Counted from the stretch's first letter, positions 40,997 to 51,416 are shown. The stretch: DNA of 64,000 bases from an uncultured Candidatus Saccharibacteria bacterium (GCA_938039975.1 CALHTM010000024.1:1-64000), one strand, 5' to 3'. The notes: generated by a model not told the origin, from the letters alone. Made by a program: numbers and translations.

Positions 40997-42301
40997 ATGT
41001 TTGTTGATACAGCTAAAGTTTCAGTCCAGGCGGGTCGCGGCGGCGATGGCGCGGTCAGTTTTCGCCACGAGATTTACGTTGATAAAGGCGGTCCGGATGG
41101 CGGCGATGGTGGCCGCGGCGGTAATGTTGTGTTTTTGGCGACGGAACAGCTTAACACGTTATTAAAATTTCGTTACAAACCCGAGCTAAAGGCCGAAGAT
41201 GGTGTCTCGGGCGCCAAGAAAAAAATGGCAGGCCGCGCTGGCAAGGATTTAGTTATTAAAGTGCCAGTTGGTACCATAGTCAAGCGTGATGGTAAAATCA
41301 TCGCCGATTTATCTAAACCAAACCAAAAAACTATTATTGCCAAGGGTGGCGATGGCGGCTTTGGCAACGCTCACTTTAAATCTAGTGTTCGTCAAACACC
41401 GCGCATGGCAGAAGTGGGCGAGCTCGGCGAATCGTTCGAGGCAGAATTAGAACTGAAATTATTGGCTGATGTCGGTTTGGTGGGTTTTCCTAATGCTGGT
41501 AAGTCAACCTTTTTAAGTGTGGTATCAAATGCTCGCCCTGAAATTGCAGATTATGAATTTACTACGTTGACGCCGAATCTCGGTGTAGCTGATGTCGATG
41601 ACAGTTCGCTTTTAATTGCTGATATTCCAGGGCTGATTGAAGGGGCTAGTGATGGTAAAGGATTAGGGGATGCCTTTTTGCGGCATATTGAGAGGACTGC
41701 TGTACTGCTCCATCTGGTGGACGCTTATAGTAACGACGTAGCTGAGCGCTACCTGGCGATCCGCCGCGAACTTAAAAAATATAGTGTCGAGCTAGTGTCA
41801 CGTCCTGAGATAGTAGCCCTGACTAAATGTGAAGGGCTAGATCAGGATATCGTTCAAATGCAAACTGATGCCTTAAGAGCTGTCACTAGCGAGGACACAC
41901 AGGTTTTCGCTATTTCTTCGGTATCGCATAAAGGCGTAATTGATGTACTGAGAGCTCTGCAGGTGCAAGTTGTAGCAATGCGCGCAGCTGAGAATGAGCA
42001 GAAGCAGACTGACGATTTGAATAATGATAAACTTGAGACAATCACTCTCAGTGGCAACGAGACGATCTCGAGCAGTTGGGAAGTTTCATACGATGCTGAT
42101 AAGCAAATCTACCGCGTGTTTGGCGGCAAGATAGAAAAATTTGCTCGCCGCACCAATTTTGATCAGTTTGAAAGCGTCAATCGTTTACGCGATATCATGC
42201 GTCGTTATGGTATCACGCACGAGCTAATGCGCCAAGGTGCTACTGGTGATAGCTTAGTGCAGATCGGCGAATCGACGCCGTTTACGCTGGTTGAGCAGTA
42301 G
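40997..42301 (+). CDS. obgE: Obg GTPase (ribosome assembly)
   Basis: The 434-residue protein has the glycine-rich Obg fold at residues 1-155 (AGRGGDGAVSFRHE, GPDGGDGGRGGNVVF), the GTPase domain with G1 GFPNAGKST, G3 DIPGLIEGA and G4 as ALTKCE (NKxD replaced by TKCE, a common Obg relative), and a C-terminal OCT domain (WEVSYDADKQIYRVFGGKIEKFARRTNF). Obg proteins act in late 50S assembly and the stringent response. Confidence 0.95.
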   Translation: MFVDTAKVSVQAGRGGDGAVSFRHEIYVDKGGPDGGDGGRGGNVVFLATEQLNTLLKFRYKPELKAEDGVSGAKKKMAGRAGKDLVIKVPVGTIVKRDGKIIADLSKPNQKTIIAKGGDGGFGNAHFKSSVRQTPRMAEVGELGESFEAELELKLLADVGLVGFPNAGKSTFLSVVSNARPEIADYEFTTLTPNLGVADVDDSSLLIADIPGLIEGASDGKGLGDAFLRHIERTAVLLHLVDAYSNDVAERYLAIRRELKKYSVELVSRPEIVALTKCEGLDQDIVQMQTDALRAVTSEDTQVFAISSVSHKGVIDVLRALQVQVVAMRAAENEQKQTDDLNNDKLETITLSGNETISSSWEVSYDADKQIYRVFGGKIEKFARRTNFDQFESVNRLRDIMRRYGITHELMRQGATGDSLVQIGESTPFTLVEQ

Positions 42302-42327
42302 AATTGGGCGTCATCTCGTAGCTTTGC

Positions 42328-42333
42328 TATACT
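42328..42333 (+). promoter_or_regulatory. -10 box of the exonuclease I gene
   Basis: TGCTATACT ends 6 nt before ATG 42340. Confidence 0.65.
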
Positions 42334-42339
42334 ATAGTT

Positions 42340-43755
42340 ATGGCGCAAACATTTTTCTTCTATGACCTAGAAACTAGCGGATTAAATCCGCGGCAAGACC
42401 GCATCATGCAGTTTGCTGGACAGCGGACGAACATGAATCTCGAGCCGATTGGCGAGCCGTATAACCTGCTGGTAACGCTGAATGATGATACGCTGCCGAG
42501 TCCTGATGCGTTGATGGTGACTGGTATTACGCCGCAAAAAACAGTCGAGGAAGGTTATACTGAGGCACAATTTGCCCGGATGTTGAGCGAGGAAATTTTT
42601 ACACCCGACACTATTGCGGTTGGTTTTAATAACATTCGGTTTGACGACGAATTTATCCGCCATTTGTTGTGGCGCAATTTTCATGATCCGTACGAATGGG
42701 GCTGGAAAGACGGTCGCTCGCGTTGGGATTTGCTGGATGTGGTGCGATTGACGCGGGCGCTCAGGCCGGAAGGAATCAATTGGCCGCTTGATGCTAAAGG
42801 TGAGCCTAGCAACCGCCTGGAGCTGATCACCAGCGCTAATGGTATTGCGCATGAAAATGCTCATGACGCTTTGGCGGACGTGACGGCGCTGATTGCCGTG
42901 ACGAAATTGATCGAGCAAAAGCAGCCGCAACTGTATGATTATTTACTGAAAATGCGCGATAAAAAAGTAGTTCAGCAACTGGTCAATGTGGACGACAAAA
43001 AACCGTTTGTCTATGCCAGTGGGCGTTACGATAAAGAATTTGCCAAAACCACGGTAGCCTTTCCACTGACGACCAGTCGAAACGGCGGCGTGGTTGTCTA
43101 TGATCTGCGCTATGATCCGACGCCGTTTGTTGGGCTGAGCGCGGAGGAATTGTCGGCAAAAATCTTTGCTTCGTGGGAGGAGCGGCAAGCTGAGGATTTC
43201 GTTAAATTACCGGTAAAAGAATTACAATATAACCGCTGTCCGGCGGTGGCGCCGCTGGGTGTGTTAGAACAAGGCGATGGCTGGCAGAAGATTTCGCTTG
43301 ATCTAAAGACAGTGCAGAAACATCAAAATATTTTACTGAATCACCCGGACTTTGCCGAAAAATTACGGACTATTTTTGAAAACAAGCCAGCCTTCAAAAA
43401 ACTGCCCGATCCAGAAGCGCAATTGTATGATGGCTTTTTGAACGACCGTGATCGTATCCGTGTCGAAGCGGTGCGCAATGCCGATGAACGCGAGCTGGCT
43501 GATTTTCATCCAGAATTTCAGGACGAACGTTTAGCGCCACTATTGCTGCACTACAAAGCACGCAACTTTCCGCGTTCGCTCAGTGAAGACGATTTGGCAC
43601 AGTGGGAAACCTGGCGGGCTCAGCGCTTGCAGGTGCAGTTACCAGGGTTTATGACGGCTTTGCATCGTTTAGCGCCAACAGCGACTGACGAGCAGCAGTT
43701 TATTTTACAAGAATTGCAATTGTGGGCTGAATCTACATTACCAGCTAGCGATTAG
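42340..43755 (+). CDS. sbcB: Exodeoxyribonuclease I
   Basis: The 471-residue 3'-5' single-strand DNA exonuclease opens with the DEDDh exonuclease domain: FYDLETSGLNPRQDRIMQFA (Asp-x-Glu), GFNNIRFDDEFIRHLLWRNF and HENAHDALADVTA (His and Asp). The SH3-like and C-terminal helical regions follow (RCPAVAPLGVLEQG; FPRSLSEDDLAQWETWR). Exonuclease I acts in mismatch repair and recombination. The gene stands alone and converges on a small membrane-protein gene. Confidence 0.93.
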   Translation: MAQTFFFYDLETSGLNPRQDRIMQFAGQRTNMNLEPIGEPYNLLVTLNDDTLPSPDALMVTGITPQKTVEEGYTEAQFARMLSEEIFTPDTIAVGFNNIRFDDEFIRHLLWRNFHDPYEWGWKDGRSRWDLLDVVRLTRALRPEGINWPLDAKGEPSNRLELITSANGIAHENAHDALADVTALIAVTKLIEQKQPQLYDYLLKMRDKKVVQQLVNVDDKKPFVYASGRYDKEFAKTTVAFPLTTSRNGGVVVYDLRYDPTPFVGLSAEELSAKIFASWEERQAEDFVKLPVKELQYNRCPAVAPLGVLEQGDGWQKISLDLKTVQKHQNILLNHPDFAEKLRTIFENKPAFKKLPDPEAQLYDGFLNDRDRIRVEAVRNADERELADFHPEFQDERLAPLLLHYKARNFPRSLSEDDLAQWETWRAQRLQVQLPGFMTALHRLAPTATDEQQFILQELQLWAESTLPASD

Positions 43756-43774
43756 ATCTTTCTTGTGCCGGCCG

Positions 43775-44035
43775 CTATTCTTTTGGAGGTAATGGACGTT
43801 GGATGGTATTTTCTATGTAGGTGAATATGTTTATGACTATCATTGCGTATAGCAATAACATAACCCAGTATGGTACTGATATGTGTGTACCAGGTATAGC
43901 GCCGACTAGTACGAAATTCATTAGCGAATCGTAAATGTCGTGGCGCAGCAAAAATAGAGGTACACCGATAAGGCACGCCAATACAACACGAATCTTGATG
44001 CTGAGGACAGCGAATAGTTCAATTAATGCTCTCAT
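43775..44035 (-). CDS. Small membrane protein of unknown function
   Basis: The 86-residue protein has two hydrophobic segments: SIKIRVVLACLIGVPLFLL and HISVPYWVMLLLYAMIVINIFTYI. It ends in a short polar tail (RPLPPKE). I recognise no family. TATAGT on the minus strand (44049-44044) ends 8 nt before ATG 44035, which supports a real gene. It is the only gene in its direction between exonuclease I and uvrA. Confidence 0.65.
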   Translation of the reverse strand: MRALIELFAVLSIKIRVVLACLIGVPLFLLRHDIYDSLMNFVLVGAIPGTHISVPYWVMLLLYAMIVINIFTYIENTIQRPLPPKE

Positions 44036-44043
44036 TTGACTAT

Positions 44044-44049
44044 ACTATA
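44044..44049 (-). promoter_or_regulatory. -10 box of the small membrane protein gene
   Basis: TATAGT on the minus strand ends 8 nt before ATG 44035; a second overlapping copy lies 3 nt before the ATG and is too close. Confidence 0.5.
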
Positions 44050-44171
44050 GCAAATATACTATAGTATGTGCAACGATAAGCACGATACAGTTTTAGTTTA
44101 TTTGGATGATATTTTAAGTGTAATACGTGCACAGATGTTTTGCGGTAATGGATTTTTTTACCGAAAAATGC

Positions 44172-44177
44172 TAAAAT
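44172..44177 (+). promoter_or_regulatory. -10 box of uvrA
   Basis: TAAAAT ends 8 nt before ATG 44186. Confidence 0.55.
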
Positions 44178-44185
44178 AAGTAGTC

Positions 44186-47017
44186 ATGTCAGATAGTATC
44201 AAGATCACCGGTGCACGCCAGAATAACTTAAAAAATGTGAGTTTGGAAATTCCACGCGATAAGTTTGTGGTGGTAACAGGACTTAGCGGCAGCGGCAAAT
44301 CAAGCCTGGTTTTCGATACTATCTATGCCGAAGGGCAACGGCGCTATGTTGAAAGCTTGAGCAGTTATGCGCGACAATTCTTGGGCATCATGGACAAGCC
44401 AGATGTCGACTCAATTGATGGATTGAGCCCGGCAATTTCAATAGATCAAAAATCAACCAGTCGTAATCCGCGTTCAACGGTTGCCACGGTAACAGAAGTC
44501 TACGACTATTTACGCTTGTTGTTCGCGCGTGTTGGCGTACCCCATTGTCCAGCACTTTTGCCAGATGGTAAGCGCTGCGGCAAGCCGGTACAACGACGAA
44601 CAGCACAATCAATTATTGATGAAATCATGAAATTGCCTGAAGGCGCAAAATTAATGATCCTGGCGCCGATTGTCAGTCAGAAAAAAGGCGAGTTCCAGCA
44701 TATTCCTGAACAGTATATGCGCAGCGGATTTGCTCGAGCGCGAGTGGACGGCGTAATTTATGCACTAGATGAGTTTCCAAAATTACAAAAAAACTATAAG
44801 CATGATATCGAACTGGTCGTTGATCGTTTGGTAATGCGTCCAGACATGATTTCGCGCGTATCGCAATCGGTCGAACAATCGTTAGAATTGTCTGGCGGCA
44901 TAGTCCAAGTGTTGGATGCGGATAGCGGCAAGATTTTGACTTATAGCCAACGCTATGCCTGTGTAGATCACCCGGGCGAGGAGATTCCTGAATTGGAGCC
45001 GCGGTTATTCAGTTTTAACGCGCCGCAAGGTGCTTGTCCGGTATGTACGGGGCTGGGCACACGAATGGAGATTGATCCTAGCTTGGTTTTTAACAAAAAT
45101 TTGACGATTGCCGAAGGTGCAATTCGTCCGTTTAATCGTTTCAGTGTCGACGCTTGGTATATGAAACGGCTTGAAGCGGTGGCGGCTGAACATGGTTTTA
45201 GTCTACACGTACCAGTGCGCGAACTAAGCGACGATGTGCGGAAATTATTGATGTATGGTACAGGCGAGCAAAAATATCGCGTTGAGCTAGGTAATGGCCG
45301 ACACTACGATTCAACATTTGAAGGGATTATTCCAAATCTCGAGCGTCGTCACCGCGAAACCGATAGCGACTTCATGCGCAAAGATATTGAGCGATTTATG
45401 CGTGAACGCAAATGCACGGCCTGCAAAGGCGCTCGCCTTAAACCGGTAGTCTTAGCAGTGACGGTCAGCGGCTTGTCAATTATGGATATTTGTAATTTAG
45501 ATGTCGAGAACGCCTTAGACGTCTTTAGCCAGCTGAAATTTGATGATAACGAAATGAAGATCGTCAAGCTAGTGATTAAAGAGATTAACGCTCGTCTGGG
45601 ATTTATGAATAACGTAGGGTTGAATTATCTAGAACTGGGGCGAGCTGCTAACACTCTGAGCGGCGGTGAGGCACAACGGATTCGTCTAGCGACACAGATT
45701 GGCTCTGGGCTGCAAGGGGTGCTATATGTGTTAGACGAACCGTCAATCGGCTTGCATCAGCGCGACAACGATCGATTGATCAAAACGCTCAAGCATTTGC
45801 GCGATCTGGGCAATACCGTATTGGTGGTCGAACATGACGAAGAGACGATCGCTGCAGCTGATTTTTTGGTGGATGTGGGTCCAGGTGCTGGCGTGCATGG
45901 CGGCGAGATTGTAGCTGCCGGCACGCCAGCCGAGGTGGCGCAGAATCCGGCCAGTATTACCGGACGATATTTATCTGGAGCAGAAAAGATATCGGTGCCT
46001 AAGAAACGTCGTGCGGTCGAGAAAGATCGCAAACTTGTCGTTCGCGGTGCTAAGGAGAATAACCTCAAAAATATTGATGTCGAGTTTCCGTTGGGCGTAA
46101 TGACACTAGTGACTGGCGTTAGCGGTAGCGGCAAATCGACACTAGTCAATGACATTGTAGCCAACGAATTGACGGCACGTCTGCATCGAGCGCAGACTGT
46201 GCCTGGCGATCATGATAGGATTGACGGCGTCAAGCAATTAGATAAAGCTATCGTCATTGATCAGTCGGCGATAGGCCGCACGCCGCGCTCTAATCCAGCA
46301 ACTTATACTGGCGTGTTTACGCAGATTCGCGAACTGTTTGCTAATACTCCCGAGGCTAATATTCGCGGTTACAAAGCGGGGCGCTTTAGCTTCAATGTCA
46401 AGGGCGGACGCTGCGAGAATTGCCAAGGCGACGGTGTGATAAAGATCGAAATGCATTTTTTGCCGGACGTTTATATACAGTGTCCAGAATGCCACGGCAA
46501 GCGTTACAACCGCGAAGCGCTAGAGATTAAATATAAAGGCAAAGCCATTAGCGATATTCTAGAAATGACGGTCGAGCAAGCCTGCGAGTTCTTTACTAAT
46601 ATTCCAGCTATCTCCCGCAAGCTCGAGACAATTAACGAAGTTGGTTTGGGCTATGTGAAACTTGGGCAGCCAGCGACGACGTTCTCTGGCGGTGAGGCGC
46701 AGCGCATTAAATTGGCAACAGAGCTATCGCGTCGTTCGACTGGTAAAACACTTTATATACTCGACGAGCCAACGACTGGCTTGCATACTGCTGATGTGCG
46801 CAAATTGCTCGAGATTTTACAAAAATTAGTCGATGGTGGTAACAGTATGATAATCATTGAGCATAACCTGGAAGTCATTAAATGTGCTGATTGGATTATT
46901 GATATGGGCCCGGAGGGCGGACAAGGCGGTGGCAGAGTGGTTGCTACTGGCACGCCAGAAGACGTCGCAAACAATCCAGAAAGTCAAACTGGGAAATACT
47001 TACAGAAGCTGTTATAA
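44186..47017 (+). CDS. uvrA: Excinuclease ABC subunit A
   Basis: The 943-residue ATPase is the damage sensor of nucleotide excision repair. Both ATP sites are complete: first Walker [20 protein letters not shown], signature [20 protein letters not shown] and Walker [15 protein letters not shown]; second Walker [14 protein letters not shown], signature [16 protein letters not shown] and [14 protein letters not shown]. The zinc-binding modules include [16 protein letters not shown] and CENCQGDG with CPECHGKRY; the first pair of the N-terminal module is C-x-x-H (ACVDHPG) instead of CxxC, a variant also found in other bacteria. It works with UvrD/PcrA at 16084; uvrB and uvrC are not in this window. 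Confidence 0.97.
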   Translation: MSDSIKITGARQNNLKNVSLEIPRDKFVVVTGLSGSGKSSLVFDTIYAEGQRRYVESLSSYARQFLGIMDKPDVDSIDGLSPAISIDQKSTSRNPRSTVATVTEVYDYLRLLFARVGVPHCPALLPDGKRCGKPVQRRTAQSIIDEIMKLPEGAKLMILAPIVSQKKGEFQHIPEQYMRSGFARARVDGVIYALDEFPKLQKNYKHDIELVVDRLVMRPDMISRVSQSVEQSLELSGGIVQVLDADSGKILTYSQRYACVDHPGEEIPELEPRLFSFNAPQGACPVCTGLGTRMEIDPSLVFNKNLTIAEGAIRPFNRFSVDAWYMKRLEAVAAEHGFSLHVPVRELSDDVRKLLMYGTGEQKYRVELGNGRHYDSTFEGIIPNLERRHRETDSDFMRKDIERFMRERKCTACKGARLKPVVLAVTVSGLSIMDICNLDVENALDVFSQLKFDDNEMKIVKLVIKEINARLGFMNNVGLNYLELGRAANTLSGGEAQRIRLATQIGSGLQGVLYVLDEPSIGLHQRDNDRLIKTLKHLRDLGNTVLVVEHDEETIAAADFLVDVGPGAGVHGGEIVAAGTPAEVAQNPASITGRYLSGAEKISVPKKRRAVEKDRKLVVRGAKENNLKNIDVEFPLGVMTLVTGVSGSGKSTLVNDIVANELTARLHRAQTVPGDHDRIDGVKQLDKAIVIDQSAIGRTPRSNPATYTGVFTQIRELFANTPEANIRGYKAGRFSFNVKGGRCENCQGDGVIKIEMHFLPDVYIQCPECHGKRYNREALEIKYKGKAISDILEMTVEQACEFFTNIPAISRKLETINEVGLGYVKLGQPATTFSGGEAQRIKLATELSRRSTGKTLYILDEPTTGLHTADVRKLLEILQKLVDGGNSMIIIEHNLEVIKCADWIIDMGPEGGQGGGRVVATGTPEDVANNPESQTGKYLQKLL

Positions 47018-47036
47018 ACGATAATCTTTGCAAAGA

Positions 47037-47067
47037 CTAAAAACCTAATCTCAGACGAAAGATTTGG
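47037..47067 (-). terminator. Terminator after dedA
   Basis: On the minus strand CCAAATCT (47067-47060) pairs with AGATTAGG (47051-47044, one mismatch), followed by TTTTT. It lies between convergent dedA and uvrA. Confidence 0.65.
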
Positions 47068-47079
47068 TGCGGATTTGCG

Positions 47080-47739
47080 TTATTTTTTCCGTTTGGACGT
47101 CTTGGTTTTTGAGAATAAAACTTGGAGCTGTTTTTTGAGAGCCGCGCGGTTTGATGGTTTCTTGAGCGCGTGAATAATCATCGGCGAGACAGAGAGGAAT
47201 ATAATTATAAGCGCAGCAACCTCAATGTTAACGCCTGCTTTGGTAAGTAATTCACCGGCGTAATAACCTAGATAAACGAACAGTGATGACCACAAGAATC
47301 CGCCGATAATGTTAAAAACCAAAAATGTTCTGTAATGCATTTTGCTGGCGCCAGCAACGATTGGCGCAAAAGTTCGGACGATCGGCGCAAAACGAGCCAA
47401 CACGATAGTAATTGAACCGTGCTTGTCGTAGAATTTTTCAGTTTGCTCTAAATATTTTTTCTTGAAAAAACGCGAATTTTCTTTTTCAAATAATTTGCGG
47501 CCGACCTTATGTCCAAAACTATAGCCAACACTATCGCCTAACACGGCTGCCAAAAATATCAGGATAGCGAATAGATGAATATCAATTGGCAAAATATGCT
47601 GTTGTACCATATAAGCTGCCGTAAATAGCAAGCTGTCGCCTGGAAATATGAAGCCGATTAATAAACCCGACTCAGCGAAAACTACCAATAAGATAATTGG
47701 CACGCCGAGATGAATAATCAAATTAATAAAGGCTTCCAT
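47080..47739 (-). CDS. DedA-family membrane protein
   Basis: The 219-residue integral membrane protein has the DedA pattern: a re-entrant region with GLLIGFIFPGDSLLFTAAYM, then GDSVGYSFGHKVGRKLF, and FYDKHGSITIVLARFAPIVRTFAPIVAGASKM with the conserved arginines. DedA proteins are lipid scramblases or transporters, in some cases flipping undecaprenyl phosphate, needed for envelope function. ATG 47739 is preferred over 47772 because the conserved part begins there and TGCTATAAT lies 10 nt upstream. It is a single-gene unit. Confidence 0.9.
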   Translation of the reverse strand: MEAFINLIIHLGVPIILLVVFAESGLLIGFIFPGDSLLFTAAYMVQQHILPIDIHLFAILIFLAAVLGDSVGYSFGHKVGRKLFEKENSRFFKKKYLEQTEKFYDKHGSITIVLARFAPIVRTFAPIVAGASKMHYRTFLVFNIIGGFLWSSLFVYLGYYAGELLTKAGVNIEVAALIIIFLSVSPMIIHALKKPSNRAALKKQLQVLFSKTKTSKRKK

Positions 47740-47871
47740 GCTAGAGCTGATTATAGCACAGATTTCTAGCACCAGCTAATGGAATAGGTTTGGGTCTAAA
47801 AATTTATTGTCGAAACGAATCGGGTATATCGTGAATTACCAGCTTGGTTAGAATCATTATCATAAACATGT

Positions 47872-47877
47872 TATAAT
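47872..47877 (+). promoter_or_regulatory. Promoter and leader of rplY
   Basis: TGTTATAAT (box 47872-47877) is followed by a leader of about 46 nt holding a small hairpin (ACCT 47894-47897 with AGGT 47904-47907) and GAAAGGAAG before ATG 47930. This is one of the few clearly leadered genes here, as expected for a ribosomal protein gene. Confidence 0.65.
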
Positions 47878-47929
47878 AGAGAAGTAATAGTAAACCTCCG
47901 AAAAGGTATCTAACGAAAGGAAGAGAGAA

Positions 47930-48634
47930 ATGGGAGAAAAAATTACTCTGAAGATTGCTAAGCGCGAAGTGCTTGGCAAAAAAGTTAAGACGCTACGTCG
48001 CCAAGGAATTACGCCAGGCGTGGTTTACGGTGCGGGTATGGAAGCGGTGCCGATTCAGGCTGAAGCTGGCGAAGTGCTGCGCGTCTATAAGCTAGCTGGC
48101 AAGCATACGCCCGTCCAGTTGCTAGGCAGCGAGCGGCGCATAGCGATGATTAAGGATGTTGAATCATATCCGACTAGGTCAAATGCTCTTCGCCATATTT
48201 CTTTTCACGCAGTTCGGGCTGATGAGCCGGTGATTGCCGAGGTGCCGATTCATTTGAGCGGTACAGGAGAATCTGAGGCGGAGCGTGCCGGCTTGGTAGT
48301 GTTGCAAGCGCTTGAGAAGATCAAGGTCAAGGCCTTGCCGATGGATTTGCCAGAAGCATTGGAAGCGCCGACGGATGGTCTTGTTAAAGAAGGCGACCAC
48401 GTGACCGTGGGCGATATTGTTTTGCCGGATGGTGTTGAGCTGGTCGATAGCGACGACGGCCGCGAAGGTACGGCTGACGACTATACTACCGTAAAAGATT
48501 TGGTTGTGGCAAACGTCTATGAGCCGAGCGCTCTAGCAGCTGCCAACGATGCGGCGGCCGGCGAAGCTGAGTCCGCTGACGCCGAACAAGTCGAAGTTAC
48601 GGGAGAAACTGAAAAGACTGAAGCGTCGGAATAG
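47930..48634 (+). CDS. rplY: Ribosomal protein bL25 (CTC form)
   Basis: The 234-residue protein begins with the 5S rRNA-binding L25 domain (residues 1-95; KREVLGKKVKTLRRQGITPGVVYG, then SYPTRSNALRHISFHAV) and continues with the TL5/CTC beta domain (VIAEVPIHLSGTGESEAERAG, KVKALPMDLPEALEAP, VTVGDIVLPDGVEL). It ends in an acidic, low-complexity tail (AAAGEAESADAEQVEVTGET). In the ribosome it binds 5S rRNA. A strong terminator follows. Confidence 0.94.
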   Translation: MGEKITLKIAKREVLGKKVKTLRRQGITPGVVYGAGMEAVPIQAEAGEVLRVYKLAGKHTPVQLLGSERRIAMIKDVESYPTRSNALRHISFHAVRADEPVIAEVPIHLSGTGESEAERAGLVVLQALEKIKVKALPMDLPEALEAPTDGLVKEGDHVTVGDIVLPDGVELVDSDDGREGTADDYTTVKDLVVANVYEPSALAAANDAAAGEAESADAEQVEVTGETEKTEASE

Positions 48635-48651
48635 TCTGGTCTTAGGTTATC

Positions 48652-48684
48652 AAAAAAACACCGTCATGATTTGGCGGTGTTTTT
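48652..48684. terminator. Terminator between rplY and the ABC transporter gene
   Basis: A 10-bp stem (48654-48663 with 48675-48684) has A and T runs on either side, so it can stop transcription in both directions. Confidence 0.9.
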
Positions 48685-48707
48685 GCTATAGCCGGAAATG
48701 CTAGAAA

Positions 48708-50486
48708 TTACTCCTCGATGAATCCGCCGGATTGCCGCGCCCACAACTTAGCGTAAACGCCGCGTTTTTTGGCAAGCAATTGATCGTGCGAACCGTCTTC
48801 GACGATACGTCCGTTTTCCAGGACGATGATACGATCGAGCTTAGCGATGGTCGATAAGCGGTGGGCGATGACAATTGACGTTCGGTTTTTCATCAACGTT
48901 TCCAGCGACTTTTGGATTAGCGCTTCTGATTCTGAGTCTAATGCCGACGTTGCCTCGTCAAGGACTAAAATTGGCGCATCTTTCAAAATCGCTCTGGCAA
49001 TGGCGATACGCTGCCGCTGTCCGCCTGAAAGTTTGACGCCGCGTTCACCGACTAGCGTGTCAAAACCGTCTTGCAATTTGACGATGAAGTCGTAAGCGCC
49101 AGCCTTCTTGGCGGCTTTTTCAATCTCGGCATCAGTCGCGTCAGGCCGGCTGTAGGCGATATTTTCGCGTACTGAACGATGAAACAACAGCGGCTCTTGC
49201 GGCACGTAGGCGATTTGCTGGCGCAGGCTTGCCTGGGTAACTTCGGCAATATCTTGCGAGTCGATTGTGATCTTGCCCGAGTCAATATCGGCAAATCGTA
49301 GCAATAATTTGGTGAGGGTAGTTTTGCCAGACCCGCTTGATCCGACTAAACCAATTTTTTCGCCTGGCTGAATATTGAGCGAGAAATCATGAAACAAAGT
49401 GTCGCCTTGGCCTTCGTCGTGCGTAAAAGTTACGTTGTCCATGACAATGTCGCCGCGTTTAATTTTTAGTTTTTTGTCGCTGCGATCAACTAGCGTTGTT
49501 GGTGTTTTAAGGATTTCTACCATTTCGTGAGCATCGCCAATAATACGATTGTAACTACGCATGATGCCATTCATGTTCCACAACTCGTGCGCCACGCTGC
49601 CCGTATACGTTATGATTAAGTAAACTGATGCTACTGATACTAGATTGTGCTGAGCGGCGTATACCGCAAAAGCAATTGCGCCAATTTTGATAATCGTGTT
49701 GATGGTCGAATAAACAGTGCTAACTTTCAGGAAACCGCGCATAGTGCCCAAGCTAGCGCTGCGCCATGAACTGACCGTTTTTGAAAAGCGCTTTTGCTCT
49801 AGCGATTCAGCGCCAGATGATTTAACCGCCAGAATATTTGAAACCATGTCGGCTAATTGGCCGCTAACTTTATTGCTGGCTTTAGCCTCTTTTTCGCTCA
49901 ATTTGGCCATTGGCCTAGAGCCAAAATAGACGGCAATACTAAAAATAATTGAAAAGACAAACAGGAATAAAGCATATTGCCAAATTAATGTCGATAAGAT
50001 AATTATTGATCCAATTAAAGATATAGCTAATGGCAAAATCGACCAGAAAATTGTATCCCAAAAACGTTCGATTGCACCGTTTAGTTTATTGGTTTGGCTG
50101 ACGAGCGAACCGCCAAATTTATTAGCATGGAAAAACATTGTTTGATTAGTTAATTTGCTAAAGCAGCGCGAGTGTAAATCGCGTTGTAGTGCAGTCTCGA
50201 ACGTCCAGACGAGGTACAATACTAAGCGCCAGCCAATCACCGTTGAACACAGTTCGCTAACACCATATAGAACAATTAGCGTCCATAAATTGTTAGCAGT
50301 TTGCAGCTGGTTGTGCTGGATAATATTAAGCAGCTCTGCGATAACAAGCGGGCCGACAAAAATAGAGATAACGATTGTAGTAATTGCAAAAAATATCGCT
50401 AGATTCCTGCGGCGCTTGTAGGGTACAGATACTTGCCAGAATAGGCGTAAAATTTCTTTATCGTTAATTTTATTTTTCAAAAGCAT
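48708..50486 (-). CDS. ABC exporter, fused membrane and ATPase domains
   Basis: The roughly 592-residue half-transporter has an N-terminal six-helix exporter domain (about 20-310; LAIFFAITTIVISIFVGPLVI, ILPLAISLIGSIIILSTLIW) and a C-terminal ATPase with Walker A GLVGSSGSGKTTLTKLL, Q-loop AYVPQEPLLF, signature VKLSGGQRQRIAIARAIL, Walker B PILVLDEATSALD and the H-loop VIAHRLSTI. It should work as a dimer exporting lipid, peptide or drug; the substrate cannot be read from sequence. The start is uncertain: ATG 50486 has GAGGAG directly adjacent, TTG 50480 has better spacing, and the frame runs on to 50543. Confidence 0.9.
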   Translation of the reverse strand: MLLKNKINDKEILRLFWQVSVPYKRRRNLAIFFAITTIVISIFVGPLVIAELLNIIQHNQLQTANNLWTLIVLYGVSELCSTVIGWRLVLYLVWTFETALQRDLHSRCFSKLTNQTMFFHANKFGGSLVSQTNKLNGAIERFWDTIFWSILPLAISLIGSIIILSTLIWQYALFLFVFSIIFSIAVYFGSRPMAKLSEKEAKASNKVSGQLADMVSNILAVKSSGAESLEQKRFSKTVSSWRSASLGTMRGFLKVSTVYSTINTIIKIGAIAFAVYAAQHNLVSVASVYLIITYTGSVAHELWNMNGIMRSYNRIIGDAHEMVEILKTPTTLVDRSDKKLKIKRGDIVMDNVTFTHDEGQGDTLFHDFSLNIQPGEKIGLVGSSGSGKTTLTKLLLRFADIDSGKITIDSQDIAEVTQASLRQQIAYVPQEPLLFHRSVRENIAYSRPDATDAEIEKAAKKAGAYDFIVKLQDGFDTLVGERGVKLSGGQRQRIAIARAILKDAPILVLDEATSALDSESEALIQKSLETLMKNRTSIVIAHRLSTIAKLDRIIVLENGRIVEDGSHDQLLAKKRGVYAKLWARQSGGFIEE

Positions 50487-50600
50487 CTCCTCTCTTATGC
50501 AATTTATATTGTGAGCAGTTTGATCGTTGATAAGGCAATTCAAACGCGAGATTTAGAGGAACTCTTTTGGTTTGAGTTCATAGATTAACCAATTATAAGG

Positions 50601-50606
50601 TATAAT
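50601..50606 (+). promoter_or_regulatory. -10 box of the SDR gene
   Basis: TATAAT ends 6 nt before ATG 50613. Confidence 0.65.
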
Positions 50607-50612
50607 CTTGTT

Positions 50613-51416
50613 ATGAGTCAAGAACGAAAAGTTTCGTATGTTTTAATAACAGGCACTACCAGTGGCTTGGGCAGAGAATTTGCTCGTATATTTGCGCAAA
50701 ATGGCTATAATATCGTTGCTGTTGCGCGTAACGAAGTTCTATTGCAACAGCAAAAACAGGAGTTAGAACGCCAGTTTGGCGTTGAAATGGTCTACATAGT
50801 TAAAGATTTGAGTGCTGAGAATAGCGCTCAAGAAGTTTATGACGAGATTAAACATAAAGGCATTGATATAGATATCTTAATTAACAATGCCGGGTTTGGT
50901 TCGTTTGGTCGCTATGTTGATGTCGATTGGCAGCGCCAGAAGGGGCTTGCTAGCGTTAATATGCTGGCCGTGATGCAGTTGTCATATCTATTTGGTAAAG
51001 ATATGGATCGTCGCGGTAAGGGCAAGATTGTTAATATTGCATCGATTGCCTCGTTTCAAGCTGGGCCGTACATGGCGATGTATTATGCCTCGAAAGCTTT
51101 TGTTCGCTCGTTTTCTGAAGCTTTGCATGAAGAAATGAAGGGCTCTGGCGTGTCAGTGACGGCGATTTGCCCAGGTCCGGTAGCGACTAACTTTGAAAGA
51201 AATGCTAATATGATAAACTCGGCAATGTTCACTAGGCTCAGAGTTTATACACCAGAAGTGGTTGCCGCGAAAAGCTATCGTGCTATTATGAATAACAAAG
51301 CAGTGTATGTAGTTGGTTGGCCAAATAAACTTTTGGTGTTTTTAACGCGATTTTGTAGCTTGAAGTTTAGTAGAGTTCTCGCTAGTAAAATTAATTTAGG
51401 CAGCGGGCGAAAATAG
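50613..51416 (+). CDS. Short-chain dehydrogenase/reductase
   Basis: The 267-residue Rossmann-fold enzyme has the cofactor motif TGTTSGLGREFA, the NNAG motif (DILINNAGFG), the catalytic Ser and YxxxK (IASIASFQAGPYMAMYYASKAFVR), and CPGPVATNF after it. It belongs to the classical SDR group near YqjQ/DltE-like enzymes. The C-terminal third (LVFLTRFCSLKFSRVLASK) is hydrophobic and may touch the membrane. NADP is more likely than NAD because no acidic residue follows the first strand, but the substrate is unknown. Confidence 0.92.
   Translation: MSQERKVSYVLITGTTSGLGREFARIFAQNGYNIVAVARNEVLLQQQKQELERQFGVEMVYIVKDLSAENSAQEVYDEIKHKGIDIDILINNAGFGSFGRYVDVDWQRQKGLASVNMLAVMQLSYLFGKDMDRRGKGKIVNIASIASFQAGPYMAMYYASKAFVRSFSEALHEEMKGSGVSVTAICPGPVATNFERNANMINSAMFTRLRVYTPEVVAAKSYRAIMNNKAVYVVGWPNKLLVFLTRFCSLKFSRVLASKINLGSGRK

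Noticed and set aside
44186..47017. Loss of a zinc-finger cysteine in UvrA as a defect
   Set aside because: CxxH in the first module occurs in other bacterial UvrA proteins, and all ATPase motifs are intact.
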